From contig NC_058196.1 of NCBI RefSeq assembly GCF_907165205.1, positions 7,048,501 to 7,112,500 of the forward strand: a stretch of 64,000 nucleotides of DNA, given 5' to 3'. The notes below the pieces were generated by a model. It saw nothing but the letters and a program-made list of their open reading frames with translations, was not told the origin of the DNA and did no database searches. Positions 49,301 through 62,900 of this stretch are shown here, piece by piece; position 1 is the stretch's first letter, and each line of letters opens with the position of its first letter. Source of the stretch: Coccinella septempunctata (taxonomy: Eukaryota; Arthropoda; Insecta; Coleoptera; Coccinellidae). The translations under genes and the position numbers were made by a program.

Positions 49301-52300
49301 TCAAGATTTGGGTCGAATTGGTTCAACAGTTTTTGAGGAATTGATATCACACTTTGCCGAATAGACCACTGAAATCTCAATTCCTATCTGAACAATCAAA
49401 CTGAAATTCAACATATGCATCTCAATTCGAAAACTATGTGCAGTTTCAAGATTTGGTTCGAATCGATCCAATAGTTCCTTAGGAATTGAAATGATATTTT
49501 GCCGAATCGACTAATGAAATCTTCATTCCTATCAGAACTATCGATCTGAAATTCAACATGTGCATCTCAATTCGAAAACTATGTGCGTTTTCAAGATTTG
49601 GGTCGAATTGGTTCAACAGTTTTTGAATTGATATCACACTTTGCCGAATAGACCACTGAGATCTCAATTCCTATCAGAAATATCGAACTGAAATTCAACA
49701 TATGCATTTCGAAAACTATGTGCAGTTTCAAGATTCGGTTCGAATTGATCCAACAGTTTTCAAGGAATTGATATCAGACTTTGCCGAATTGACCACTGAA
49801 ATCTCAATTCCTATCAGAAATATCGAACTGAAATTCAACATGTGCATCTCATTTCGAAAACTATGTGCAGTTTCAAGATCCGGTTCGAATTGATCCAACA
49901 GTTTTCTAGGAATTGATATCACACTTTGCCGAATAGACCACTGAAATCTCAATTCCTATCTGCACTATCGAACTGAAATTCAACATGTGCATCTCAATTC
50001 GAAAACTATATGCAGTTTCAAGATTTGGTTCGAATTGATCCAACAGTTTTCGAGGAATTGATATCACACTTTGCCGAATTGAACACTGATATCTCAATTC
50101 CTTTTGAACTATCGAACTGAAATTCAACATGTGCATCTCAATTCGAAAATTATGTGCAGTTTCAAGATTTGGTTCGAATCGATCCAATAGTTCCTTAGGA
50201 ATTCAAATGATACTATGCTGAATCGTCCACTGAATTCTCGATTCCTATCTGCACTATCGAACTGAAATTCAACATGTGCATCTCAATTCGAAAACTATGT
50301 GCAGTTTCAAGATTTGTTTCGAATTAATACAACAGTTTTCGAGGAATTGATATCACACTTTGCCGAATTGACCACTGATATCTCAATTCCTATCTGAACT
50401 AACGAACTGAAATTCAACATGTGCATCTCAATTCGAAAACTATGTGCAGTTTCAAGATTTGGTTCGAATCGATCCAATAGTTCTTTAGGAATTGAAATGA
50501 TATTTTGCCGAATCGACTACTGAAATCTTCATTCCTATCAGAACTAGCGATCTGAAATTCAACTTGTGCATCTCAATTCGAAAACTATGTGCAGTTTCAA
50601 GATTTGGGTCGAATTGGTTCAACAGTTTTTGAGGAATTGATATCACACTTTGCCGAATAGACCACTGAAATCTCAATTCCTATCAGAACTATCGAACTGA
50701 AATTCAACATATGCATCTCATTTCGAAAACTATGTGCAGTTTCAAGATTTGGTTCGAATTGATCCAACAGTTTTCAAGGAATTGATATCACACTTTGCCG
50801 AATTGACCACTGAAATCTCAATTCCTATCTGAACTATCGAACTGAAATTCAACATGTGCATCTCAATCCGTAAACTATGTGCAGTTTCAAGATTTGGTTC
50901 GAATTGATCCAATAGTTATTTAAGAATTGAAATGATATTTTGTCGAATCGACTTCTGAAATCTCCATTCCTATTAGAACTATCGATCTGAAATTCAACAT
51001 ATGCATCTCATTTCCGAAACTATGTGCAGTTTCAAGATTCGATTCGAATTGATCCAACAGTTTTCAAGGAATTGATATCACACTTTGCCGAATTGACCAC
51101 TGAAATCTCAATTCCTATCTGAACTATCGAACTGAAATTCAACATGTGCATCTCAATCCGAAAACTATGTGCAGTTTCGAGATTTGGTTCGAATTGATCC
51201 AATAGTTCCTTGGGAATTGAAATGATATTTTGTCGAATCGACTTCTGAAATCTCCATTCCTATTAGAACTATCGATCTGAAATTCAACATGTGCAACTCA
51301 TTTCGAAAACTATGTGCAGTTTCAAGATTTGGTTCGAATTGATCCAACAGTTTTCAAGGGATTGATATCACACTTTTCCGAATTGACCACTGAAATCTTA
51401 ATTCCTATCTGAACTATCGAACTGAAATTCAACATGTGCATCTCAATCCGAAAACTATGTGCAGTTTCAAGATTTGGTTCGAATTGATCCAATAGTTCCT
51501 TAAGAATTGAAATGATATTTTGTCCAATCGACTTCTGAAATCTCCATTCCTATTCTAACTATTGATCTGAAATTCAACATATTATGCATCTCATTTCGAA
51601 AACTATGTGCAGTTTCAAGATTTGTTTCGAATTGATCCAACAGTTTTCGAGGAATTGATATCACACTTTTCCGAATTGAATACTGAAATCTTAATTCCTA
51701 TCTGAACTATCGAACTGAAATTCAACATGTGCATCTCAATCCGAAAACTATGTGCAGTTTCAAGATTTGGTTCGAATTGGTTCAACAGTTTTTGAGGAAT
51801 TGATATCACACTTTGCCGAATAGACCACTGAAATCTCAATTCCTATCAGAACTATGGAACTGAAATTCAACATATGCATCTCATTTCGAAAACTATGTGC
51901 AGTTTCAAGATTTGTTTCGAATTGATCCAACAGTTTTCGAGGAATTGATATCACACTTTGCCGAATAGACCACTGAAATCTCAATTCCTATCTGCACTAT
52001 CGATCTGAAATTCAACATGTGCATCTCATTTCGAAAACTATGTGCATTTTCAAGATTTGGTTCGAATTGATCCAACAGTTTTCAAGGAATTGATATCACA
52101 CTTTGCCGAATTGACCACTGAAATCTCAATTCCTATCAGAAATATCGAACTGAAATTCAACATATGCATCTCATTTCGAAAACTATGTGCAGTTTCAAGG
52201 TTCAGTTCGAATTGATCCAACAGTTTTCAAGGAATTGATATCACACTTTGCCGAATAGACCACTGAAATCTCAATTCCTATCTGCACTATCGAACTGAAA

Positions 52301-52599
52301 TTCAACATGTGCATCTCAATTCGAAAACTATGTGCAGTTTCGAGATTTGTTTCGAATTGATCCAACAGTTTTCGATGAATTGATATCACACTTTGCCGAA
52401 TAGACCACTGAAATCTCAATTCCTATCTGCACTATCGATCTGAAATTCAACATGTGCATCTCATTTCGAAAACTATGTGCAGTTTCAAGATTCGGTTCGA
52501 ATTGATCCAACAGTTTTCAAGGAATTGATATCACACTTTGCCGAATTGACCACTGAAATCTCAATTCCTATCAGAAATATCGAACTGAAATTCAACATG

Positions 52600-54935
52600 T
52601 GCATCTCAATCCGAAAACAATGTAAAGTTTCTAGATTTGGTTCGAATTGATCCAACAGTTTTCGAGGAATTGATATGACACTTTGCCGAATTGACCACTG
52701 AAATCACATTTCCTATCTGAACTATCGAACTAAAATTCAACATATGCATCTCAAATCAAAAACTGTGTACAGTTTCGGGATTTGGGTCGAATTGATCCAA
52801 TAGTTCCTTAGGAATTGAAATGATATTTTGTCGATTCGACCACTGAAATCTCAATTCCTATCTGAACTATCGAACTGAAATTCAACATGTGCATCTCAAT
52901 CCGAAAACTATGTGCAGTTTCAAGATTTGGTTCGAATTGATCCAATAGTTCCTTAAGAATTGAAATGATGTTTTGTCGAATCGACTGCTGAAATCTCCAT
53001 TCCTATTAGAACTATCGATCTGAAATTCAACATGTGCATCTCATTTCGAAAACTATGTGCAGTTTCAAGATTTGGTTCGAATTGATCCAACAGTTTTCGA
53101 GGAATTGATATCACACTTTGCCGAATAGACCACTGAAATCTCAATTCCTATCTGCACTATCGAACTGAAATTCAACATGTGCATCTTATTTCGAAAACTA
53201 TGTGCAGTTTCAAGATTTGGTTCGAATTGATCCAACAGTTTTCGAGGAATTGATATCACACTTTGCCGAATAGACCACTGAAATCTCAATTCCTATCTGC
53301 ACTATCGAACTGAAATTCAACATGTGCATCTCAATTCGAAAACTATGTGCAGTTTCAAGGTTCAGTTCGAATTGATCCAACAGTTTTCAAGGAATTGATA
53401 TCACACTTTGCCGAATAGACCACTGAAATCTCAATTCCTATCTGCACTATCGAACTGAAATTCAACATGTGCATCTCAATTCGAAAACAATGTGCAGTTT
53501 CAAGATTTGTTTCGAATTGATCCAACAGTTTTCGAGGAATTGATATCACACTTTGCCGAATAGACCACTGAAATCTCAATTCCTATCTGCACTATCGATC
53601 TGAAATTCAACATGTGCATCTCATTTCGAAAACTATGTGCAGTTTCAAGATTCGGTTCGAATTGATCCAACAGTTTTCAAGGAATTGATATCACACTTTG
53701 CCGAATTGACCACTAAAATCTCAATTCCTATCAGAAATATCGAACTGAAATTCAACATATGCATCTCATTTCGAAAACTATGTGCAGTTTCAAGATTCAG
53801 TTCGAATTGATCCAACAGTTTTCAAGGAATTGATATCACACTTTGCCGAATAGACCACTGAAATCTCAATTCCTATCTGCACTATCGAACTGAAATTCAA
53901 CATGTGCATCTCAATTCGAACACTATGTGCAGTTTCAAGATTTGGTTCGAATTGATCCAACCGTTTTCGAGGAATTGATATCACACTTTGCCGAATTGAC
54001 CAATGATATCTCAATTCCTATCTGAACTATCGAACTGAAATTCAACATGTGCATCTCAATTCGAAAACTATGTGCAGTTTCAAGATTTGGTTCGAATTGA
54101 TCCAATAGTTCCTTGGGAATTGAAATGATATTTTGTCGAATGGACTTCTGAAATCTCCATTCCTATTAGAACTATCGATCTGAAATTCAACATGTGCATC
54201 TCAATCCGAAAACAATGTAAAGTTTCAAGATTTGGTTCGAATTGATCCAACAGTTTTCGAGGAATTGATATGACACTTTGCCGAATTGACCACTGAAATC
54301 ACATTTCCTATCTGAACTATCGAACTAAAATTCAACATATGCATCTCAAATCAAAAACTGTGTACAGTTTCGGGATTTGGGTCGAATTGATCCAATAGTT
54401 CCTTAGGAATTGAAATGATATTTTGTCGATTCGACCACTGAAATCTCAATTCCTATCTGAACTATCGAACTGAAATTCAACATGTGCATCTCAATCCGAA
54501 AACTATGTGCAGTTTCAAGATTTGGTTCGAATTGATCCAATAGTTCCTTAAGAATTGAAATGATGTTTTGTCGAATCGACTGCTGAAATCTCCATTCCTA
54601 TTAGAAAATTGAAATTCAACATGTGCATCTCATTTCGAAAACTATGTGCAGTTTCAAGATTTGGTTCGAATTGATCCAACAGTTTTCGAGGAATTGATAT
54701 CACACTTTGCCGAATAGACCACTGAAATCTCAATTCCTATCTGCACTATCGAACTGAAATTCAACATGTGCATCTTATTTCGAAAACTATGTGCAGTTTC
54801 AAGATTTGGTTCGAATTGATCCAACAGTTTTCGAGGAATTGATATCACACTTTGCCGAATAGACCACTGAAATCTCAATTCCTATCTGCACTATCGAACT
54901 GAAATTCAACATGTGCATCTCAATTCGAAAACTAT
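52600..54935 (+). repeat. 1595-bp local duplication within the satellite
   Basis: CCGAAAACAATGTAAAGTTT and the following monomers at about 52613 recur at about 54208, and landmarks at 52953 and 54548 are likewise 1595 bp (11 monomers) apart. The second copy is cut off at the inversion joint at 54938. Confidence 0.7.
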
Positions 54936-54938
54936 GTG

Positions 54939-56241
54939 ATATCAATTCCTTGAAAAGTGTTGGATCAATTCGAACCGAATCTTGAAACTGCACGTAGTTT
55001 TCGAAATGAGATGCATATGTTGAATTTCAGTTCGATATTTCTGATAGGAATTGAGATTTCAGTGGTCTATTCAGCAAAGTGTGATATCAATTCCTTGAAA
55101 ACTGTTGGATCAATTCGAACCGAATCTTGAAACTGCACATAGTTTTCGAAATGAGATGCACATGTTGAATTTCAGATCGATAGTGCAGATAGGAATTGAG
55201 ATTTCAGTGGTCTATTCGGCAAAGTGTGATATCAATTCCTTGAAAACTGTTGGATCAATTCGAACCAAATCTTGAAACTGCACATAGTTTTCGAAATGAG
55301 ATGCATATGTTGAATTTCAGTTCGATAGTTCTGATAGGAATTGAGATTTCAGTGGTCTATTCCTCAAAGTGTGATATCAATTCCTCAAAAACTGTTGAAC
55401 CAATTCGACCCAAATCTTGAAACTGCACATAGTTTTCGAATTGAGATGCACATGTTGAATTTCAGATCGATAGTTCTGATAGGAATGAAGATTTCAGTAG
55501 TCGATTCGGCAAAATATCATTTCAATTCCTAAGGAACTATTGGATCGATTCGAACCAAATCTTGAAACTGCACATAGTTTTCGAATTGAGATGCACATGT
55601 TGAATTTAAGTTCGATAGTTCAGATAGGAATTGAGATATCAGTGGTCAATTCGGCAAAGTGTGATATCAATTCCTCAAAAACTGTTGAACCAATTCGACC
55701 CAAATCTTGAAACTGCACATAGTTTTCGAATTGAGATGCACATGTTGAATTTCAGATCGATAGTTCTGATAGGAATGAAGATTTCAGTAGTCGATTCGGC
55801 AAAATATCATTTCAATTCCTAAGGAACTATTGGATCGATTCGAACCAAATCTTGAAACTGCACATAGTTTTCGAATTGAGATGCACATGTTGAATTTATG
55901 TTCGATAGTTCAGATAGGAATTGTTATATCAGTGGTCAATTCGGCATAGTGTGATATCAATTCCTCGAAAACTGTTGGATCAATTCGAACCAAATCTTGA
56001 AACTGCACATAGTTTTCGAATTGAAATGCACATGTTGAATTTCAGTTCGATAGTGCAGATAGGAATTGAGATTTCAGTGGTCTATTCGGCAAAGTGTGAT
56101 ATCAATTCCTCAAAAACTGTTGAACCAATTCGACCCAAATCTTGAAACTGCACATAGTTTTCGAATTGAGATGCACATGTTGAATTTCAGATCGATAGTT
56201 CTGATAGGAATGAAGATTTCAGTAGTCGATTCGGCAAAATA
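54939..56241 (-). repeat. 145-bp satellite, array 2, reverse part
   Basis: About nine monomers in reverse orientation. The joint on the left is CTATGTGATATC with a TGTG shared by both sides. On the right the satellite stops at CGGCAAAATAT and the ankyrin cassette begins. Confidence 0.95.
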
Positions 56242-56428
56242 TTCTTTCACATAAGATTCGGTGAAATCCTGAATTTTTCTTCCATTTAATGTCTTGTTTC
56301 GTTCAAAACCTTCCCGAGAGAACATAAAAAATAAGTTATGATTAAAGTCAATGTAGAGTTAACTTTCATTAAAATTGGGATTTTCAGAATGTGCATTAAT
56401 TTTTTACGCAGTGTATTTTAACGATGAA

Positions 56429-56434
56429 TTTATT
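56429..56434 (-). terminator. poly(A) signal of ankyrin gene copy 2
   Basis: AATAAA on the minus strand, about 60 bp past the stop codon at 56493-56495. Confidence 0.6.
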
Positions 56435-56492
56435 AACAGAAAAAAAGCATTCTTTAAATCGATATATACATTAATATAAACACAATTATTAT

Positions 56493-58301
56493 TTACAATC
56501 CTCTCATATGGGAACTTGGTCGAATAATTGGTAAACCGATTGTGGTGAAATCCTTCCTTTCTGAATATATATCTTTAATTCTCCTGACTGTAAGCTCCCA
56601 GGTTTCCAAAACCTCGTCGAAGAAGGCTGATCGTGGTTCGCCAACCATCGCTGTATAAGGATCAAGAGACGAGATAAGCGTCGGAGACATATAAATTCGG
56701 CCACTCAGTATTTGGAAAGGTGTAAATGGGAATCTCCCATCAAACCTGACGGAGTTCTCGAAATGAATTAAATCCTTATCGAGAAGATGCCACAGACATC
56801 TCAGCTCATCGTCGGAGTAGATATCCTGATGGATCTTCTCAGGAATAGGAATTCCATTCAGTGTATGGATGAAGGCGTATTTCATGATCAATAATTTCAT
56901 TTTCGAATTTCGTCTCTTGATGGCCAGCTCGAACGGATTCAAATTCTGCTTGTTCAGCATGTCCAATCTTGCTCCGTGTCGCAGAAGACAAGCAGCCATT
57001 GGAAGGTTACCGTAGGAGACTGCTTTGTGCAAAGGCGTCTCGCTGGCCATGTTTATCGCGTTTACGTCTATGCCACGGTCTGTGAGGATATATGTTGCTT
57101 CTTTGTAAATCTCCGGATTCACATTCGTCAGCATCGCTAGGCAATGCAGACAATTGTTCAGTTTGAAATCGGTGTTGCTGGCATCGCTGGCGTTATCTAA
57201 AAGTAGCCTGATCAATTCAGAACTAGGCCATTTTTTAGCAATCAGCAGCAGCAGGGTGTTCCCCCTTATATCAATGGCATCTAAGTCGACGTTATATTTG
57301 AGAAGTTCTTCAATGCATTCTTTTCTCTTTTCACTGCTATCATTCACCATGTGGATAGGCGTGGAACCGTCGCATGTTTCTGCTTCAACATTGGCACCAT
57401 TAGTCACCAGGGTTTCAACCAGATGGAGATGCCTAAATTGTATAGCCAGGTGGAGGGGGGTAACCTTTTTCGAGTCAGTGGCATTGACATTAGCTCCTTT
57501 TCGTAATAAAAACAGGACTTCCTTCAAATTTCCCTTTTCGACAGCCACATGAAGATCGGTTTTCTGAGGATCCTCAATATTTTCTTTTGGAATATTGATG
57601 GTCTGTAAAGAATTTAAGAGAAATTAGGCGATTGTTATGAAGTTAATACTTATATATCAGGTTTTGTGAACAACAAAAATTCAGTCGGTCTATACAGGGT
57701 GAATCTTTGAATCTTACAAATATTAAAACAATAGATTATTGAGGTGAAAAGAAACACTTTTTTTTATACCATTTTTTTCGATTCAGCTCTGATAAAAAGA
57801 TATGGCCATTTTAAGTTTTCATAATGAGCCATAGAGAAACAAGATTCCCTTCAGAATAACAAGCAGAATCTATGACACTACACATATATGGTTCTTTTAA
57901 ACAGAATTGCAATCAGTCAAATCAGTTCATGGTACGTAATGGTCATAATGGAAAAACTGGAGATGTAGGTGATATTTTGTGTTTGAAAAAGTTTCATCAA
58001 ATAAATGAAAAACTATATTCCGAATTTCATTTCATTCGATGAAACCTTTAGTGAAAGAACATTTTTTTATGGTTTTTCATCAGCTTGTATCTTTTAAACC
58101 GAGCCGATTCGGAAAAAATGGTTCAGAAAAAAAGTGTTTCTTTTGACCTCAAGAATCAACTGTTAAAATGTTTGTACGAATCAAAGATTCCGCGTATACA
58201 AGATTTTAAAGAATCATTGCAAATCTCTTTACAGAAAACTTTTATGCACTTACCATTTTGCGAGAATTGTGGTGTGTTCTTCTATTCTTTCTTCGCGACA
58301 T
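56493..58301 (-). CDS. ankyrin-repeat protein, copy 2
   Basis: Same two-exon structure as copy 1: 58301-58254 (ATG to GTAAGT) and 57602-56493 (after TTCTTTACAG), 385 residues. In the large exon it differs from copy 1 at three residues: Pro144 to Ser in the fourth repeat, Cys278 to Tyr and Tyr322 to Ser in the unrecognised tail. There are no stops or frameshifts. The promoter TATA and the poly(A) signal are kept, and here the 3' UTR is not interrupted by a transposon, so this copy may better represent the original gene. It lies between satellite on both sides. Function beyond ankyrin-mediated protein binding cannot be stated. Confidence 0.85.
57691..58198. mobile_element. MITE-like element in intron 1 of ankyrin gene copy 2
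   Basis: Same 508-bp element and position as in copy 1, so it was present before the duplication. Confidence 0.7.
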
Positions 58302-58398
58302 ATTTCAGGTTTTAAACACACTGTAGATTAAAAATTCTAACTGTACTGACACGAATTTAAAAACGAAGCACAACTGTACCAAGACACCCATTTACGTT

Positions 58399-58408
58399 CA
58401 TTTATATA
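58399..58408 (-). promoter_or_regulatory. TATA box of ankyrin gene copy 2
   Basis: TATATAAATG on the minus strand about 100 bp before the ATG at 58301, as in copy 1. Confidence 0.55.
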
Positions 58409-58731
58409 CTCGTAGGAAAAGCTAGGTACGTAATTTTTTTCTGAGAACCGTAAGATGACCACCGAAATTTCTGCCCCCTTTCAAAATCTCAAACTACCTG
58501 ACAAATGACAGTTAATGTTTATTTGCCAATTGGGTATAACGGCCCTGTAATAATTTTGGGATGGGACTTAACTTTTCGGTTAATTTGAATTCAGATTAGG
58601 AAGGGGGCAATAAGGAATGTTTTTCTTAAATTGAAATTATTCCGAGAATTTTTATCAGAAATATATTTATGGAACTGTTGTGCGAAACTTTCCAAATGCA
58701 CAGTGACATGGAAGGAGAGGGCATTTATAAT

Positions 58732-59948
58732 TATACTTCATTCAAATTTATTTTAGCAGTCGGTTGGCCATGAAATAATTTTCTCAAGTTTTTGTAACTA
58801 GAACGAAGTTAAGTTGGCACTCATGAAATGTCGTTAATGTCATAACGCCGTTGCCACAACTAATATCAATTTTTATTACGAAAATGCAGAAAGTGACTGA
58901 AAAAAGAGACAGGGTTTCAGGAAGTGATATTTAGAATTCAGGTCCGCTCATTCAAATAGTTATACCCTGATATTCTAAAATCCACAATACGTTAGACGGT
59001 AGCGAACATAATTCAATGTAAGAGAATTTATATAATGTTTCATCTGAATCTAAACGACTTATATTTCAGCTGAATATTTCCAAAATCAGAAAGATTGTGA
59101 ATGAAGAGGATGACAAAGAATTTCCTTCTATTGGGAGACCCAAAAAAGTGGTGGCATTCGAGAATTTTAGGTTTGAGTGAATTAATGCGAAAAGTTTACT
59201 ACAGGATTTTCGATAAATAACATCGGAGAATGAGTTCCCTAAAATGGATTTTTCTATTTTTCATTTGACTTGTCCTATACAATGTAAATGTCTCATGGTA
59301 CTAATAAATACCTATAATTATTATTATTACATCAATGTATTAAGATGAATAGCCACAAATACGCGCAAGTTACCCTGTTACTTGTTTATTCATGTGAAAT
59401 TTTTGTTCAAAGGTGAAGTTCATCTTAACTTGAAACTTCCTTCAATTTCTTTTACTTATATTGATGCAAGATGATTTTTGTTGAAGAATTTAACATTCTT
59501 GTAATTATCTGTTAATTCCTTCGGAAGATACCCATTCCCAACTACTGCATCATATGCATTTCATCTTCGAGTTAATATTTTTGAAATCTACAAATGATCT
59601 AAGCCAAAGAAGATAACGAACATCAACTCTCCTCAAGCTAGTGCATATTATGATATTATATTGATCTCTTGTATATTCCATGTGAATAACTGGATTTGGT
59701 ATGCCTTCAATCAGTTTGCATAAACTTCAATTTTGTTCGTCACATATAATATTTTCCGAAGAAATTCGACATTGTGATAAAATACGTAATAGCAGAAACT
59801 TTTACGTAGAACGGGCAACATAGCGTTGATTTAAAACCCAAAAATGTTTTGACAAGCTTCATAACCCCACATTTTCGTACTATACAGAGTGAAATGTGTC
59901 AAATTTCCATGGCCAACCGACTGCTAAAATAAAAGTGAATGAAGTATA
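58732..59948. mobile_element. 1217-bp TIR element bordering the satellite, copy 2
   Basis: Same length and end repeats as 23924-25140. It again ends exactly at the start of the satellite. Confidence 0.75.
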
Positions 59949-62900
59949 TGTGCAGTTTCAAAATTTGGTTCAAATTGATCCAACAGTTTTCAAGGAATTG
60001 ATATCACACTTTGCCGAATTGACAACTGAAATCTCAATTCCTATCTGAACTATCGAACTGAAATTCAACATGTGCATCTCAATTCGAAAACTGTGTAAAA
60101 TTTCAAGATTTGGTTCGAATTGATCCAACATTGATCGAGGAATTAGTATCACACTTTGCCGAATTGACCACTGAAATCTCAATTCCTATCTGAACTATCG
60201 AACTGAAATTCAACATGTGCATCCCATTTCGAAAACTATGTGCAGTTTCGAAATTTGGTTTGAATTGATTCAACAGTTTTCGAGGAATTGATATCACACT
60301 TTGCCGAATTGACCACTGAAATCTCAATTCCTATCTGAACTATCGAACTGAAATTCAACATGTGCATCTCAATTCGAAAACTATGTGCAGTTTCAAGATT
60401 TGGTTCGAATTGATCCAATAGTTCCTTAGGAATTGAAATAATATTTTGTCGAATCGACCACTGAAATCTCCATTCCTATCAGAACTATCGAACTGAAATT
60501 CAACATGTGCATCACATTTCGAAAACTATGTGCAGTTTCAAAATTTGGTTCAAATTGATCCGACAGTTTTCAAGGAATTGATATCACACTTTGCCGAATT
60601 GACAACTGAAATCTCAATTCCTATCTGAACTATCGAACTGAAATTCAACATGTGCATCTCAATTCGAAAACTGTGTAAAATTTCAAGATTTGGTTCGAAT
60701 TGATCCAACATTGTTCGAGGAATTAGTATCACACTTTGCCGAATTGACCACTGAAATCTCAATTCCTATCTGAACTATCGAACTGAAATTCAACATGTGC
60801 ATCCCATTTCGAAAACTATGTGCAGTTTCAAAATTTGGGTCGTATTGGTCCAACAGTTTTTGAGAAATTGATATCACAATTTGCCGAATAGACCACTGAT
60901 ATCTCAATTCCTATCAGAACTATCGAACTGAAATTCAACATGTGCATCACATTTCGAAAACTATGTGCAGTTTCAAAATTTGGTTCAAATTGATCCAACA
61001 GTTTTCAAGGAATTGATATCACACTTTGCCGAATTGACAACTGAAATCTCAATTCCTATCTGAACTATCGAACTGAAATTCAACATTTGCATCTCAATTC
61101 GAAAACTGTGTAAAATTTCAAGATTTGGTTCGAATTGATCCAACATTGTTCGAGGAATTAGATTCACACTTTGCCGAATTGACCACTGAAATCTCAATTC
61201 CTATCTGAACTATCGAACTGAAATTCAACATGTGCATCCCATTTCGAAAACTATGTGCAGTTTCAAAATTTGGTTCGAAATGATTCAATAGTTTTCGAGG
61301 AATTGATATCACACTTTGCCGAATTGACCACTGAAAACTCAATTCCTATCTGAACTATCGAACTGAAATTCAACATGTGCATCTCAATTCGAAAACTATG
61401 TGCAGTTTCAAGATTTGGTTCGAATTGATCCAATAGTTCCTTAGGAATTGAAATAATATTTTGTCGAATCGACCACTGAAATCTCCATTCCTATCAGAAC
61501 TATCGATCTGAAATTCAACATGTGCGTCTCATTTCGAAAACTATGTGCAGTTTCAAGATTTGGGTCGAATTGGTCCAACAGTTTTTGAGAAATTGATAGA
61601 TATCACACTTTGCCGAATAGACCACTGAAATCTCAATTTCTATCAGAACAATCGAACTGAAATTCAACAAGTGCATCACATTTCGAAAACTATGTGCAGT
61701 TTCAAAATTTGGTTCAAATTGATCCAACAGTTTTCAAGGAATTGATATCACACTTTGCCGAATTGACAACTGAAATCTCCATTCCTATCTGAACTATCGA
61801 ACTGAAATTCAACATGTGCATCTCAATTCGAAAACTGTGTAAAATTTCAAGATTTGGGTCGAATTGGTCCAACAGTTTTTGAGAAATTGATATCACACTT
61901 TGCCGAATAGACCACTGAAATCTCAATTTCTATCAGAACAATCGAACTGAAATTCAACAAGTGCATCACATTTCGAGAACTATGTGCAGTTTCAAAATTT
62001 GGTTCAAATTGATCCAACAGTTTTCAAGGAATTGATATCACACTTTGCCGAATTGACAACTGAAATCTCAATTCCTATCTGAACTATCGAACTGAAATTC
62101 AACATGTGCATCCCATTTCGAAAACTATGTGCAGTTTCAAAATTTGGTTCGAATTGATCAAACAGTTTTCGAAGAATTGATATCACACTTTGCCGAATTG
62201 ACCACTGAAATCTCAATTCCAATCTGAACTATCGAACTAAAATTCAACATGTGCATCTCAATTCGAAAACTATGTGCAGTTTCAAGATTTGGTTCGAATT
62301 CGAACCAAATTGGATCAATTGATCCAATAGTTCCTTAGGAATTGAAATGATATTTTGTCGAATCGACCACTGAAATCTCCATTCCTATCAGAACTATCGA
62401 ACTGAAATTCAACATGTGCATCACATTTCGAAAACTATGTGCAGCTTCAAAATTTGGTTCAAATTGATCCAACAGTTTTCAAGGAATTGATATCACACTT
62501 TGCCGAATTGACAACTGAAATCTCAATTCCTATCTGAACTATCGAACTGAAATTCAACATGTGCATCTCAATTCGAAAACTGTGTGAAATTTCAAGAATT
62601 GGTTCGAATTGATCCAACATTGTTCGAGGAATTAGTATCACACTTTGCCGAATTGACCACTGAAATCTCAATTCCTATCTGAACTATCGAACTGAAATTC
62701 AACATGTGCATCCCATTTCGAAAACTATGTGCAGTTTCAAAATTTGGTTCGATTTGATTCAACAGTTTTCGAGGAATTGATATGACACTTTGCCGAATTG
62801 ACCACTGAAATCACATTTCCTATCTGAACTATCGAACTAAAATTCAATATGTGCATCTCAATCCGAAAACTATGTGCAGTTTCAAGATTTGGTTCGAATT

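Larger units (their letters stand above)
25141..54938 (+). repeat. 145-bp satellite, array 2, forward part (about 205 monomers)
   Basis: Continuous tandem array. A typical monomer reads GTGCATCTCAATTCGAAAAC, TATGTGCAGTTTCAAGATTT, GGTTCGAATTGATCCAACAG, TTTTCGAGGAATTGATATCA and so on, 145 bp. Two main types alternate irregularly: CCAACAGTTTT...TGATATCACACTTTG and CCAATAGTTCCTTA...GATATTTTG. A 168-bp variant carries one extra 23-bp subunit. Higher-order repeats are clear at about 27.2-42 kb. Short minus-strand frames of 63, 74 or 112 codons recur throughout because 145 is 3n+1; they are not genes. Confidence 0.98.
56242..59948. repeat. segmental duplication, copy 2 (ankyrin cassette)
   Basis: 3707 bp, near-identical to 20058-25140 less the transposon. 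Its left end begins inside the Tc1-like relic (tail at 56242-56415) and is joined directly to satellite, whereas copy 1 has 1.7 kb of other sequence there. Confidence 0.95.

Noticed and set aside
25141..54938. Dozens of recurring minus-strand open frames of 63, 74, 112 or 130 codons (MRFQWSIRQSVISIP type)
   Set aside because: They are translations of the 145-bp satellite. Because 145 is 3n+1 the frame rotates and meets the same stop after about 1.5 monomers; indels and subunit gains only lengthen some. There are no promoters, splice sites or frame conservation.
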